Below are positions 9,301-21,713 of a DNA stretch of 64,000 bases, one piece after another. This DNA is from an uncultured Geobacteraceae bacterium. Lineage in GTDB: Bacteria > Desulfobacterota > Desulfuromonadia > Geobacterales > Pseudopelobacteraceae. Where the stretch lies: assembly GCA_903875605.1 (NCBI GenBank), contig CAIQWT010000087.1, positions 1-64,000 on the forward strand. Reading direction: 5' to 3'. Position 1 is the first letter of the stretch; each line of letters opens with the position of its first letter. The notes beneath the pieces were generated by a model. The model did not search any database. It was not told the DNA's origin and was given only the letters and a program-made list of their open reading frames with translations. The translations under genes and the position numbers were made by a program.

Positions 9301-9412
9301 GTAGGAAACCCCTTCAAACGGCACAGAATCGATGCCGCGACATCTTCTACGGAATTCCTATCCGTGTCAATTTAATATCGGCGTCGGTATAAATTTGTTC
9401 ATGTTTCTTCAT
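9297..9412 (-). pseudogene. aroK: Remnant of shikimate kinase (aroK), frameshifted
   Basis: The minus-strand translation from 9412 reads MKKHEQIYTDADIK. After a one-base shift near 9371 it continues IDTDRNSVEDVAASILCRL and then KGFPT and a stop at 9297. Together this matches the shikimate kinase C-terminus, Y..ADI.IDTD..S.E.VA..IL. An upstream stop (TAA at about 9419) and the missing nucleotide-binding domain show that only the last third or less survives. It sits exactly where aroK is found between aroC and aroB in related operons, and its old stop still overlaps the aroB start. An active shikimate kinase must be elsewhere. Confidence 0.75.
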
Positions 9413-9436
9413 CCGGACTTACAGAATCAACTGACG

Positions 9437-10597
9437 TCAGGCGTTTCTAACCTGTTCCATATATCCTTTTATGTTGCGCCGAATTTCAAATATAGAATCG
9501 CCGCCAAACTTTTCAAGGAAAGCATTCGCAATTTCAATAGCGACTACAGCTTCCGCGACAACCAGCGCTGCTGGCACAGCACAGGTATCAGAACGTTCAA
9601 CTGTAGCCTCAAAAGCTTCGTGCGTAAGCATATCAACCGAACGAAGGGGTGAGTACAACGTGGGAATCGGTTTCATGGCGGCCCTCACGACAACCGGTTC
9701 ACCATTTGACATTCCACCTTCTATACCACCGGCGTTATTACTGTTGCGATGATAGCCATCTTTATAGAAAATTTCATCATGCACACGTGAGCCTGGCCTA
9801 CGGGCCGCATCAAAGCCGATTCCGACTTCAACCCCTTTAATGGCCTGTACGCTCATCAGTGCCATGGCTAAACGGGCATCAAGCTTACGATCCCACTGTA
9901 CATAGCTTCCTAAGCCTGGTGGAACACCAACAACCTGCACTTCAACAACTCCGCCCAAAGTATCTCCACCTGACTGGGCAGCGTCTATAACCCGCTTCAT
10001 ATCGATCTCTGCCAAAGGATCACAGCAAAACGTTTCTGATTCTGCTGCCCTCTGCCAAAGGATTTCCAGCTGTTCCTGCGGAGTGCACGCACTAATACCA
10101 CCCAATTCCACGACATAACCACCGACTCTGATATCGAATTCAGCCAGTAGCGACTTTGCTATGGCACCAACAGCAACCCGCACGGCAGTTTCTCTGGCAC
10201 TGGAACGCTCCAAGACATTACGCACATCGCTATGGTGATATTTCAACGAACCCGACAAATCTGCATGACCAGGACGCGGGCGGGTCACGGCACCTGAGTC
10301 ATCGCGATGTTCCGGGAGTGTCGACATCTTATCTGACCAGTTTTCCCAGTCACGGTTTATTACAACAATTGTGACAGGAGCACCGATTGTCTCTCCCCAG
10401 CGGACACCGGAAAGCAGTTGAGCGGTATCCTTCTCTATTTTCATCCGGTCACCGCGACCATATCCCTCCTGCCGACGTGAAAGATCATGATTCAGCGTTT
10501 CCACAGATATATGCATCCCGGCAGGAAGACCTTCTACAATGGCAGTCAACTGAGGTCCGTGCGACTCACCAGCCGTCAGGTATCTAAATATGCTCAC
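9437..10597 (-). CDS. aroC: Chorismate synthase
   Basis: 386 residues from the GTG at 10597. Family motifs are [67 protein letters not shown] and an SDTCAVPAA near the end. It makes chorismate from EPSP using reduced FMN. The frame is open to 10621, but TGGAGG lies just before the GTG and the homologous N-terminus begins there. The gene heads the run aroC-(aroK remnant)-aroB-TPR-Roadblock-aroQ. Confidence 0.95.
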   Translation of the reverse strand: MSIFRYLTAGESHGPQLTAIVEGLPAGMHISVETLNHDLSRRQEGYGRGDRMKIEKDTAQLLSGVRWGETIGAPVTIVVINRDWENWSDKMSTLPEHRDDSGAVTRPRPGHADLSGSLKYHHSDVRNVLERSSARETAVRVAVGAIAKSLLAEFDIRVGGYVVELGGISACTPQEQLEILWQRAAESETFCCDPLAEIDMKRVIDAAQSGGDTLGGVVEVQVVGVPPGLGSYVQWDRKLDARLAMALMSVQAIKGVEVGIGFDAARRPGSRVHDEIFYKDGYHRNSNNAGGIEGGMSNGEPVVVRAAMKPIPTLYSPLRSVDMLTHEAFEATVERSDTCAVPAALVVAEAVVAIEIANAFLEKFGGDSIFEIRRNIKGYMEQVRNA

Positions 10598-10677
10598 AAA
10601 AAACCTCCACTTATGATTCAAAGCGGAGGCAAAATAACATTTATGATGTGATCACAGCAAGGTAAAAGAAGTTTTAC

Positions 10678-11559
10678 TCAATAGTATTCTTCCTGATAGG
10701 ATGGGACTTCATCAAGAAAACAGTCTTGAACTCCTGCGGTTATTAGAGCTGCTTCCACATCAGCAATCAGCCGTTCGCGATCCTTGGGATAACTGCCGGC
10801 CAGATTGATAAAATTCGAGACATGATTAGAACGTATAATGGTTTTTGCAGGATGCAGTTGCTGAAGCATTTCTCGTGCTTCCAGCATCAACTCACGACGG
10901 GTACATAGTTGAAGAGTTTTTATATATTCATCATTATGCCGGCTAAACATCGTCAATAAAGAAAAATATTCTGGACTGACAATATTGACCCATTCCGCTG
11001 TAGCTCTTGCATGTTGCAGACTTCTTTCACGCCCTGCTAATCCGAGGATTGCCGTTACTGATATTTTGATTCCAGCTTCACGGGCCTTTGACGCCAACTC
11101 TACCATTTCCGAAGACTTATAACCTTTTTTTACATTCAGGAGAGTCGCATCATCTCCGGATTCTAATCCAAAATAGAGAATTTTAAGCTGTTTTGAGCGT
11201 AACACTATCAATTGCTCTATATTTTTTGTCGTCAGGCTATTGGGAGATGCATATGATGACACACGCGTCAGACGGGGAAATGCTGCTGCCAGGGCATCAA
11301 GAATGGCACAAAGCCCATCGAAAGGGTAAACCAGTGCATCACCATCGGCCAAAAATACCCTGTCAATACTATTGCAGTATTTTGCCGGAATAGCGGCGAT
11401 TTCCGCCAATATTTCGCTTGGTGGGCGTATATGAAATTTTTTACCTTTGTACATACCGCAAAAAAGGCACTGGTTTTGTGAACAACCAACAGTAATCTGA
11501 AAAATCAGGCTTCTTGCTTCACTTGGTGGGCGAAACAGTGGTTCAATATAGAGTGGCAT
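10678..11559 (-). CDS. Radical SAM protein with Cx4Cx2C cluster motif
   Basis: About 293 residues. Three cysteines, C26, C31 and C34 (VGCSQNQCLFCGMYKG), hold the [4Fe-4S] cluster; the spacing is C-x4-C-x2-C, not the common C-x3-C-x2-C. FLADGDALVY resembles the SAM-binding GGDP region, and LYFGLESGDDATL matches the Elp3/HemW-like superfamily. The family opening MPLYIEPLFRPPSEA favours ATG 11559 over a GTG three codons earlier. The substrate is unknown. It is upstream of aroC on the same strand and may be a separate unit. Confidence 0.8.
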   Translation of the reverse strand: MPLYIEPLFRPPSEARSLIFQITVGCSQNQCLFCGMYKGKKFHIRPPSEILAEIAAIPAKYCNSIDRVFLADGDALVYPFDGLCAILDALAAAFPRLTRVSSYASPNSLTTKNIEQLIVLRSKQLKILYFGLESGDDATLLNVKKGYKSSEMVELASKAREAGIKISVTAILGLAGRERSLQHARATAEWVNIVSPEYFSLLTMFSRHNDEYIKTLQLCTRRELMLEAREMLQQLHPAKTIIRSNHVSNFINLAGSYPKDRERLIADVEAALITAGVQDCFLDEVPSYQEEYY

Positions 11560-11579
11560 GGTGTGCACCAGAAATGTGT

Positions 11580-12017
11580 TCAGAATTTAATATCCAGCCC
11601 GATACCAACCGACTGTGGAGGTGATTTTGAATCGCCACGAGGTAGATCCGGGGATATAGAAAGGTATTTATAATCAAGTTTTAAAGTTGAATTTGTATCA
11701 ATGAGGTAGTTAAAGCCGAACTGGGCAGCCACTCCTGCTTTGAACTTTGTTATATCACCATACCTTACATCAGGTTGATAAGTGTACGCCAAGCCCGTTC
11801 CCATATATGGTAAAAAGTCTTTCGCAATTTTAAATCCGTATTTTGCTGTTACAATACCCGGCTCCGGTGCCTTGACATCGGATGGCGCTGCCGTTAAACG
11901 CCCTCCACCCAGCGTGAATTGACCGGAGACATCTTCCGTACGCCCCGGGAAAGCGTACAGAAGTGAGGCGAGATAAATAAAAATATAAAGTGTCTTGTTT
12001 GTTTGTAGATGTTTCAT
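11580..12017 (-). CDS. Small outer membrane beta-barrel protein
   Basis: 145 residues. An N-terminal hydrophobic signal (IFIYLASLLYAFPGRTE) is followed by alternating strands such as KYGFKIAKDFLPYMGTGLAYTYQPD and FGFNYLIDTNSTLKLDYKYL. The last strand ends in aromatic phenylalanine (GIGLDIKF), the usual signal for barrel assembly. The size suggests an eight-stranded OmpA/OmpW-like barrel. Function is unknown. It ends 20 bases before the radical SAM gene. Confidence 0.7.
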   Translation of the reverse strand: MKHLQTNKTLYIFIYLASLLYAFPGRTEDVSGQFTLGGGRLTAAPSDVKAPEPGIVTAKYGFKIAKDFLPYMGTGLAYTYQPDVRYGDITKFKAGVAAQFGFNYLIDTNSTLKLDYKYLSISPDLPRGDSKSPPQSVGIGLDIKF

Positions 12018-12059
12018 TTCTAGAATGGAGACATCCTTATGATCGGCAATAAAATTAAA

Positions 12060-12908
12060 TCAGGTAATTTGAGACGCTCGGGCCAATGTTCGTTCATGCA
12101 ATATCCGCGCATAATCAATCTCACGCATGACACCCTTAACATCTGCCGGGGTGTCACTCTGCACGAAGAGTCCGGTAAGTTCAGAAGTAGGGCTTAGTGA
12201 ACCACTTGCATAAAGTTTCCAGATTTCTCTACCAAAGTCAGTGGAGGAAAGTTCGGGCGCAAAGCGGGCAAAATATGCCGTTATATTTTCAACATCACGC
12301 TCAAGCATACTGCGGGCATTGTTATTACCGGAGGCATTTACTGCCTGAGGAAGGTCGATAATCACAAGACCGTCACGGCCGACAAGCACATTGTACTCGG
12401 ACAGGTCACCATGAATAATTCCAGCACATAGCATTAGAACAATATTTTTAATTACTTCACGATGATATTCACGAGCCTTTGCTGCAGTCAACCGGATATC
12501 ATTTAGCCGTGGAGCCGCACTGCCATCAATATCAACCACGAATTCCATCAGAAGAACACCAGCTATATAGTCATAAACCTCAGGAACCCGGACACCGGCC
12601 TCTGCAAGCGTTCTTAAAGCATCTACTTCTGCGTTTTTCCATGCTTCTTCAGTCTCTTTGCGCCCATACTTAGTGTTCTTCTGCATGGCCCGCGCCTGAC
12701 GACTGTTGCGTCCCTTCCTTCCCTCCTGATACTGAGCCAACTGGCTAAAACTTCGCGTGCGGGCATCCTTATAGACCTTGGCGCAGCAAAGCTCCCCTTT
12801 TGACTGGACAACATATACATCCGCTTCCTTGCCACTCATCAGACGGGATACGACTTCATCTACCTGACCGTTACGAACCAGTATTTCAAAACATTCAGGA
12901 GTTTTCAT
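12060..12908 (-). CDS. RIO-type serine/threonine protein kinase
   Basis: 282 residues. RIO1-like features are the ATP loop GKEADVYVVQ, lysine in CCAKVYKD, the catalytic loop GIIHGDLSEYNVLV (Asp acts as base) and the metal-binding Asp in VIIDLPQAV. An insertion rich in Arg/Lys (SRQARAMQKNTKYGRKETEEAW) matches the flexible loop of RIO kinases. Bacterial substrates are unknown. I chose ATG 12908 because MKTPECFEILVRNGQ looks like the domain start; a GTG at 12935 is possible. Neither has a strong ribosome site. Confidence 0.85.
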   Translation of the reverse strand: MKTPECFEILVRNGQVDEVVSRLMSGKEADVYVVQSKGELCCAKVYKDARTRSFSQLAQYQEGRKGRNSRQARAMQKNTKYGRKETEEAWKNAEVDALRTLAEAGVRVPEVYDYIAGVLLMEFVVDIDGSAAPRLNDIRLTAAKAREYHREVIKNIVLMLCAGIIHGDLSEYNVLVGRDGLVIIDLPQAVNASGNNNARSMLERDVENITAYFARFAPELSSTDFGREIWKLYASGSLSPTSELTGLFVQSDTPADVKGVMREIDYARILHERTLARASQIT

Positions 12909-13073
12909 ATATGAACGACTATAATAGTATTGCACTCAAACTGATACATTTACGATTCCTTTATATGATGTTCAGTACTTATGCAGAATAAACAGTGATG
13001 CCTTTGTGCACTCTATCATTACTATCATATTTACGGCAAGACGGATAAGTATTCTTGATAGTATGAGTAAACA

Positions 13074-13107
13074 CGAAAGGCCCGACATGAATGCACCGGG
13101 CCTTTCG
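13074..13107 (-). terminator. Hairpin terminator after korC
   Basis: CGAAAGGCCCG and its exact complement CGGGCCTTTCG are separated by 12 bases, 26 bases past the korC stop. The minus-strand tail (TGTTTACT) is only weakly T-rich, so termination may be partial. Confidence 0.6.
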
Positions 13108-13132
13108 AGTAACCATTAAATTTATACCTTAG

Positions 13133-13681
13133 TTAAGCACTAGCGGCCAGTGCCCTTTCATAACCAATACTGAAAGCTTTCCTGTTTAGTTCAATAAATG
13201 CCTCTGGGACACTAGAGAGAACGGCTTTTTCAGCATTTTCGCGGCTAACCTGACCTGTCAAAGCAACCATTGCCCCAAGAGCAACGATGTTTGCAACGAT
13301 TTCGCGCCCAACATCCGTTTTGGCAGTATTGATGATCGGGAAAGAGATAATTCTGTAATTACCAGTTGTCGGCAATTTTGTTACCAGATCGGAATCCACC
13401 AGCAGAATCCCACCCTCTTTCAAGTCGTGTGTGTACTTGTCACACGCTTCCTGAGTCATGGCCAGCAGTGCGTCTACCATGGTAGCCTTTGGGTAATCAA
13501 TCGGACCATCAGAAATGATAACTTCCGACTTTGATGAACCACCACGTGCTTCAGGACCGTAACTTTGCGACTGAACGGCCTGCTTACCTTCGTAGATCGA
13601 AGCGGCTTTGGCCATAATAATCCCGGCGGTGATCAGACCCTGTCCACCTGAACCGGAAAACCTGAGTTCATATCTTGACAT
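13133..13681 (-). CDS. korC: 2-oxoglutarate:ferredoxin oxidoreductase, gamma subunit
   Basis: 182 residues from ATG 13681, preceded by AAAAGGAGCG; the frame extends upstream but that part overlaps korB and has no homology. RFSGSGGQGLITAGIIMAKA and SYGPEARGGSSKSEVIIS are standard gamma-subunit motifs, the latter contacting CoA. It completes the KorDABC enzyme, which oxidatively decarboxylates 2-oxoglutarate to succinyl-CoA with ferredoxin and can run in reverse. It is the last gene of the operon. Confidence 0.92.
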   Translation of the reverse strand: MSRYELRFSGSGGQGLITAGIIMAKAASIYEGKQAVQSQSYGPEARGGSSKSEVIISDGPIDYPKATMVDALLAMTQEACDKYTHDLKEGGILLVDSDLVTKLPTTGNYRIISFPIINTAKTDVGREIVANIVALGAMVALTGQVSRENAEKAVLSSVPEAFIELNRKAFSIGYERALAASA

Positions 13682-13709
13682 GAATAAATCGCTCCTTTTC
13701 CTGTAATTG

Positions 13710-14531
13710 TTACTTGGCAGCCTTGGCGCGCTCGATAACTTTAGCGTACTCGGCAGTGTACTCAGGCTTGGATTCTTCCTTGTATAGAACACCAGTCAGA
13801 ACCTTGCCCTGCAGTTGTTCAGCAGTCATTTTTTCTGCAGCTTTAACGGGTACAGCAACCTCTTTCAAGCGGTTCATCATCTCAATGACCGACTTGTACT
13901 TATTACGGCGACCGTAAGTGGTTGGGCAGTCATCAAGAATTTCAACTACTGAAAAGCCCTTATGCTGAATGGCTTCTACAATCAGTTTATCAATCTGGTT
14001 AGCGTGGAATGCAGTACCACGAGCAACAAAAGTTGCACCGGCTCCAATCGCAAGCTTCGCAATATCAAAACCAGGATCAGGATTGCCGTAAGGAGTCGTA
14101 GATGCTTTGTGCCCGGTAGGTGTACATGGAGAAAACTGGCCACCTGTCATTCCATAAATATAGTTATTCATAATAATGTAGGTCATGTCGATGTTACGAC
14201 GACATGCATGAATGAAGTGATTGCCGCCGATAGCAGTTCCGTCGCCGTCACCACCAACCAGAATAACATTCATTTCGGGCTTTGCCATTTTAACACCGGT
14301 AGCAAACGCGGCAGCACGGCCATGAGCTGTGTGCAGTGTACAGCAATCGATATAACCAGGAAGACGTGAAGCACAACCGATACCGGAGACAACAGCGGTC
14401 TCCTCTTTTTTCAGCTTAAGCGTTTCCATCGCACGGATCAGACCCTTCATGACGATACCGTGTCCGCAACCTGGACACCAGATGTGAGGAAGCTTGCCGG
14501 GGCGAATCCATTTATCATAATCAAATGCCAT
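13710..14531 (-). CDS. korB: 2-oxoglutarate:ferredoxin oxidoreductase, beta subunit
   Basis: 273 residues. CPGCGHGIV near residue 20 and VGGDGDGTAIGGNHFIHACRRN with the following NNYIYGMTGGQ form the thiamine diphosphate and Mg2+ site. GIGCASRLPGYIDCCTLHTAHGRA is typical of the 2-oxoacid family beta subunit. It carries out the TPP-dependent decarboxylation. It follows korA by two bases and precedes korC by 28. Confidence 0.93.
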   Translation of the reverse strand: MAFDYDKWIRPGKLPHIWCPGCGHGIVMKGLIRAMETLKLKKEETAVVSGIGCASRLPGYIDCCTLHTAHGRAAAFATGVKMAKPEMNVILVGGDGDGTAIGGNHFIHACRRNIDMTYIIMNNYIYGMTGGQFSPCTPTGHKASTTPYGNPDPGFDIAKLAIGAGATFVARGTAFHANQIDKLIVEAIQHKGFSVVEILDDCPTTYGRRNKYKSVIEMMNRLKEVAVPVKAAEKMTAEQLQGKVLTGVLYKEESKPEYTAEYAKVIERAKAAK

Positions 14532-14533
14532 GG

Positions 14534-15667
14534 TTATTTAACCTCCTTAATCTTCTCTAAAATCTGGTCGGGATTGATCGGCTCACCGTCAACACGGAAA
14601 ATTCCGAGGACTGGAACTTTGCCTTGTGCGCAACGCTCAAGTTCAAGTGAGCACATACCCAAATTCATTTCAGGTATAACGATTCCTTTGACTTTAGATG
14701 CTAATGCCTTAATCTGCTTGTCGGGGAATGGCCAGAATGTTTTGATGCGGAACATACCGGCTTTGACACCCTGTTCACGAGCAATATTTACTGCATAACG
14801 AGCTGAACGGGATGTAGATCCGTAAGCAACAACAACAACATCGGCATCCTCAAGCAGATACTCTTCAAAAGTAACAATATCGTCAACATTGGCATCAACT
14901 TTACGAACCTGGCGCTCTTCCTCAGCCTGTACGATATCGGCCTTTGTTGTAGGGAAACCGTCCTGCATTTTGTTAAGGCCTGTAACATGGAACTTATAAC
15001 CGGAACCAAATGATGCAAGAGGGGGAACATCACCGAAGCTTGTGTCGTAAGGTTTGTACTGTTCAGGAGGTACAGTAGGGGATTTGCGTGGTACAACCTC
15101 GATTTCTCCCTGTTCAGGAAAAACGATACGCTCACGCATATGAGCTACGATCTCATCCGGCATTACCATAACCGGTGTACGATATTTTTCAGACAAATTG
15201 AAGGCACGAATCACTTCTTCGTACGTTTCCTGAACTGAAGCAGGGGTCAGACAGATAGCTGGATGGTCACCATGGGTTCCCCACTTGGCGCACATAACGT
15301 CAGACTGACTTGGGCCGGTAGGCATACCGGTAGATGGACCACCACGCATAACATTGTAGATAACACATGGTATTTCTGCGATGCAGCCATATCCGATAAG
15401 TTCCTGTTTCAGGGACAAGCCGGGACCGGATGTTGAGGTAAGCACTTTTGCACCAGCCAGTGAAGCGCCGAGAATTGCTGCCATGGCACCAATTTCGTCT
15501 TCCATCTGGATGAATTTACCACCAATTTTAGGCAGTTCAATTGACATTACCTCGGCAACTTCGGTCGAGGGGGTGATCGGGTAGCCACCGAAAAAGTCAC
15601 AACCGGCGTATAATGCGCCGTGTGCGGCAGCTTCGTTACCCTGGAGAAACGCTACTTTTTTGGACAC
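14534..15667 (-). CDS. korA: 2-oxoglutarate:ferredoxin oxidoreductase, alpha subunit
   Basis: 377 residues. The alpha (domain I/II) subunit has EAAAHGALYAGCDFFGGYPITPSTE, EDEIGAMAAILGASLAGAKVLTSTSGPG and RGGPSTGMPTGPSQSD. The last two are the substrate and CoA binding motifs of 2-oxoacid:acceptor oxidoreductases. The C-terminal part has a transketolase-C-like fold (DVVVVAYGSTSRSARYAV). With korD, korB and korC it forms the TCA-cycle step from 2-oxoglutarate to succinyl-CoA that yields reduced ferredoxin. Related 2-oxoisovalerate enzymes are alternatives; the mdh/icd context supports Kor. Confidence 0.9.
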   Translation of the reverse strand: MSKKVAFLQGNEAAAHGALYAGCDFFGGYPITPSTEVAEVMSIELPKIGGKFIQMEDEIGAMAAILGASLAGAKVLTSTSGPGLSLKQELIGYGCIAEIPCVIYNVMRGGPSTGMPTGPSQSDVMCAKWGTHGDHPAICLTPASVQETYEEVIRAFNLSEKYRTPVMVMPDEIVAHMRERIVFPEQGEIEVVPRKSPTVPPEQYKPYDTSFGDVPPLASFGSGYKFHVTGLNKMQDGFPTTKADIVQAEEERQVRKVDANVDDIVTFEEYLLEDADVVVVAYGSTSRSARYAVNIAREQGVKAGMFRIKTFWPFPDKQIKALASKVKGIVIPEMNLGMCSLELERCAQGKVPVLGIFRVDGEPINPDQILEKIKEVK

Positions 15668-15688
15668 TGTTCATTTCCTCCTGTAAAT

Positions 15689-15886
15689 TTATTCGGTAAT
15701 TACTTTGATTGCAAAATCAGGACAGCGCAATTCGCACTGCATACATTTAATACAGGCTTCAAGATTTTTGACTGAAGCATAAAAGCCTTTCATCTCAAGC
15801 ACGTCTTTTGGGCAAAATTCGACACAAATGTGACACCCCTTGCAGTACTTCTCAATAATTTCTATTTTTGGCAATGTTTTTTCCAT
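15689..15886 (-). CDS. korD: 2-oxoglutarate:ferredoxin oxidoreductase, ferredoxin-like delta subunit
   Basis: 65 residues with two [4Fe-4S] motifs, CKGCHICVEFCP and CIKCMQCELRCP (both CxxCxxCxxxC). It passes electrons from the TPP site to external ferredoxin. It is the first gene of korDABC, 21 bases before korA, and is separated from mdh upstream by a strong hairpin. Confidence 0.92.
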   Translation of the reverse strand: MEKTLPKIEIIEKYCKGCHICVEFCPKDVLEMKGFYASVKNLEACIKCMQCELRCPDFAIKVITE

Positions 15887-15946
15887 CTTAGAATAACTCC
15901 TTTATTCCGTAATAAAAGGTGGTAAATTCAAGTTCCAGAAAGTAGC

Positions 15947-15978
15947 AAAAGAAGGGCGGATAAGTCCACCCTTCTTTT
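15947..15978 (-). terminator. Terminator between mdh and korD
   Basis: AAAAGAAGGGCGGA and TCCACCCTTCTTTT are complementary apart from one mismatch, with a four-base loop. On the minus strand the stem ends in TTTT directly after the GC part. It should end the icd/mdh transcript, so korDABC probably has its own promoter at 15887-15946. Confidence 0.75.
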
Positions 15979-16006
15979 ATCACTTCCAGATACCTGGAAT
16001 AATACT

Positions 16007-17020
<1,014 letters not shown>

Positions 17021-17027
17021 CTACGTG

Positions 17028-18440
17028 TTACATATTTTCAATCAGTGCATCGGCAAAACCTGAACAGGACAGCAAGGTCGCTCCCTGCATCATTCGTTCA
17101 AAATCATACGTCACCAGCTTCTGTCCGATAGTTCTGGCAAGAGAATTAACTATAAGGTCTGCAGCTTCCTGCCAACCTAAATACTCCAGCATCATAACAC
17201 CAGAAAGAATAACTGAACCGGGATTAACCTTATCTAAATTCGCATACTTCGGAGCAGTACCATGAGTGGCCTCAAAAATTGCATGCCCTGTCTCATAGTT
17301 TATATTGGCCCCTGGAGCAATGCCTATACCACCCACCTGAGCAGCCAAAGCATCAGAAAGCAAATCCCCTTCGAGGTTCATTGCGGCAACTACATCAAAT
17401 TCTTTGGCGCGGGTCATAACCTGCTGCAGAGTTATATCAGCAATCGTATCCTTTATCATCAACAGCTTTTTCATCTGCCCGTTTCCGTGCGTAGGCAGTA
17501 ATTTAAGAGCTGCTTTAACCTCATTACGAATGTCCTGTTGCTGCTGAGGGGACATCATATCATAACCAGGGTCTATCATCTTTGCATTTTCTTCAACAGA
17601 AATTGAGGGATTTCGATCCTGACTCGAAATAATCCAAGATTCACGCTCGGTTACAACCTTAGAGCGGAATTCCGATATTGCCAATGCATAGCCCCAATCC
17701 TTAAACGCACCATCAGTGAACTTCATTATATTGCCCTTGTGGACAATCGTCACTGATTTACGCTTATGTGTAAGAGCATAGTGTATAGCAGCTCTGATTA
17801 AACGTTCCGACCCACTGCGCGATATTGGTTTTATACCGATAGAGGAACTTTCCGGAAATCTAATCTTACTTACACCCATCTCCTTGATAAGAAAAGTTAT
17901 AATCTTATCGCATTCGGGTGTCCCGGTCATCCATTCGATACCGGCATAAATATCTTCGCAGTTCTCGCGAAATATAACCATGTCGACATCTTCCGGTTTT
18001 TTAACCGGAGTCGGAACGCCTTGGAAATAACGAATTGGGCGAAGGCATGTGTACAAGTCCAGTATCTGCCTGAGAGCAACATTCAGTGAACGGATGCCAC
18101 CACCAATTGGTGTCGTCAGAGGACCCTTAATTCCGATTAAAAACTCTCTGAACGCCTGAACGGTTTCGTCGGGCAACCATGCTTTGTCACCCATCTCACT
18201 ATTGAAGAGCTTAAATGGTTTTTCACCGGCATACACTTCCATCCAGCTGATTTTTTTCGTGCCGCCGTAAGCCTTAGCTACGGCGGCATCGAAAACTCGA
18301 ACTGAAGCTTTCCAGATATCAACACCGGTACCGTCACCTTCAATATAGGGAATGATCGGGTTGTCCGGTACATGCAGAATACCGTTGTTTCCCATTGTGA
18401 TCTTTTCCCCTGAAGGGACTGTAACGTATGTATATTCCAT
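17028..18440 (-). CDS. icd: Isocitrate dehydrogenase, NADP-dependent dimeric type
   Basis: 470 residues. It has the isocitrate site [13 protein letters not shown] (with the serine phosphorylated in E. coli Icd), [13 protein letters not shown] and [32 protein letters not shown] carries the Lys-Tyr pair that selects NADP. It is about 50 residues longer than the E. coli enzyme because of an insertion around residues 270-330 ([20 protein letters not shown] onward). It converts isocitrate to 2-oxoglutarate, the substrate of KorDABC. A second, unrelated isocitrate dehydrogenase lies just upstream. Confidence 0.93.
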   Translation of the reverse strand: MEYTYVTVPSGEKITMGNNGILHVPDNPIIPYIEGDGTGVDIWKASVRVFDAAVAKAYGGTKKISWMEVYAGEKPFKLFNSEMGDKAWLPDETVQAFREFLIGIKGPLTTPIGGGIRSLNVALRQILDLYTCLRPIRYFQGVPTPVKKPEDVDMVIFRENCEDIYAGIEWMTGTPECDKIITFLIKEMGVSKIRFPESSSIGIKPISRSGSERLIRAAIHYALTHKRKSVTIVHKGNIMKFTDGAFKDWGYALAISEFRSKVVTERESWIISSQDRNPSISVEENAKMIDPGYDMMSPQQQQDIRNEVKAALKLLPTHGNGQMKKLLMIKDTIADITLQQVMTRAKEFDVVAAMNLEGDLLSDALAAQVGGIGIAPGANINYETGHAIFEATHGTAPKYANLDKVNPGSVILSGVMMLEYLGWQEAADLIVNSLARTIGQKLVTYDFERMMQGATLLSCSGFADALIENM

Positions 18441-18498
18441 CTAGCTCACTTCGCAATACACATAATAAATTATAAAAGAGCTTTTAAACAGCATGGAA

Positions 18499-20790
<2,292 letters not shown>

Positions 20791-20836
20791 CTAATAACCG
20801 GAACTTCCTAGGTGTATATATGTTGTCCATACCAGC

Positions 20837-20858
20837 TACTTTTTGAACTCAAAAAGTA
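20837..20858. repeat. Inverted repeat upstream of monomeric IDH
   Basis: TACTTTTTGA and TCAAAAAGTA are perfect complements with AC between them, 107 bases upstream of the IDH start codon. It is AT-rich, so it is more likely a protein-binding site or mRNA 5' hairpin than a terminator. Confidence 0.45.
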
Positions 20859-20929
20859 ACATTAAAACACGAGGCGTTTTTTGATAAAACTATATGTTAT
20901 AACGATACTTTATAGCCACGGTAAAAATC

Positions 20930-20946
20930 TTGTATACAGTATACAA
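20930..20946. promoter_or_regulatory. Palindromic operator candidate upstream of monomeric IDH
   Basis: TTGTATACAGTATACAA is a perfect palindrome around a central base, about 200 bases upstream of the IDH gene and 70-90 bases from the second repeat. The GTATAC half-sites resemble those bound by GntR/FadR-type repressors; this is inference. No regulator gene is adjacent. Confidence 0.5.
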
Positions 20947-21021
20947 AACACGTTTAGCTGTCAAGAAAAAATCAGATCATTACAGAGTAGACAGAGACCT
21001 GAAAACAGAGCCTGATATTAG

Positions 21022-21711
21022 TTATTTTTTATTTGAGTAGCGGCGCGCTTCAACCGCTTCATCGCGGCTGAATTTTCGTGGTATGACAAGAACCTGTCCT
21101 GGCCAGAGACGCTTTGGATCTCGAATCTGGTCACGATTGGCGCGATAAATAATAGGCCAGAGAGTTGAATCGTTATAAATTTCTGTGCGGGCTGAGATCT
21201 GTGGCAATGTTTCACCACGACGTACAGTATAAAATGTCGGCAGCAATGGCAGGGGATCTTTAATCTTTTTCTGTACTGATGTAGCAACCTCAGATGAACT
21301 TGCCAGTTGCTGAGCGCTCAGGCGTATTTCAGCTTCTGCTGCGGCACGCATCAACTGTTCTTCTTCAGCTTTTGCAGCAAGTTCAACTATCCGTTGCTGT
21401 CTTTCGGCAGCAAGCCGTTTCTTAACACGAAGAGTATCAGAATGCAGCATTTCTGCTTTCTGAAATGCCAGTTGGTAATATACATCTGCGGCTTTATCAT
21501 CTTCACGTACCAGCAAGAGTGCTTCACCATGCTCAAATGTTTCCAGAAGACTCCTGTATTCCTGAGGAAACAGCGCAGGAGCATCCATATTTCCAAGATC
21601 TTCAACAAGTGGGGCGGTCTTACTGCGCCAGTATGAAACAGGAGTCGAACATGCCGCCAGGACTGCACCCAACAGCAGTATGCACAAAATCTGGCGGCAT
21701 GTTCCAAACAT
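21022..21711 (-). CDS. LysM-domain lipoprotein
   Basis: 229 residues. The N-terminus ILCILLLGAVLAACSTP has a lipobox (LAAC), so the protein is probably lipid-anchored. The middle (about 50-125) is charged and helical (EMLHSDTLRVKKRLAAERQQ onward), likely a coiled coil. The C-terminal LysM domain (about 165-216, YTVRRGETLPQISART and WPGQVLVIPR) binds peptidoglycan glycans. It starts two bases after the aspS stop, so the two are co-transcribed. Possible role: envelope structure. Confidence 0.82.
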   Translation of the reverse strand: MFGTCRQILCILLLGAVLAACSTPVSYWRSKTAPLVEDLGNMDAPALFPQEYRSLLETFEHGEALLLVREDDKAADVYYQLAFQKAEMLHSDTLRVKKRLAAERQQRIVELAAKAEEEQLMRAAAEAEIRLSAQQLASSSEVATSVQKKIKDPLPLLPTFYTVRRGETLPQISARTEIYNDSTLWPIIYRANRDQIRDPKRLWPGQVLVIPRKFSRDEAVEARRYSNKK

Positions 21712-21713
21712 TA

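Noticed and set aside
10662-10677. Short palindrome GTAAAAGAAGTTTTAC after the radical SAM gene
   Set aside because: All A/T pairs and no GC stem, so not a believable terminator.
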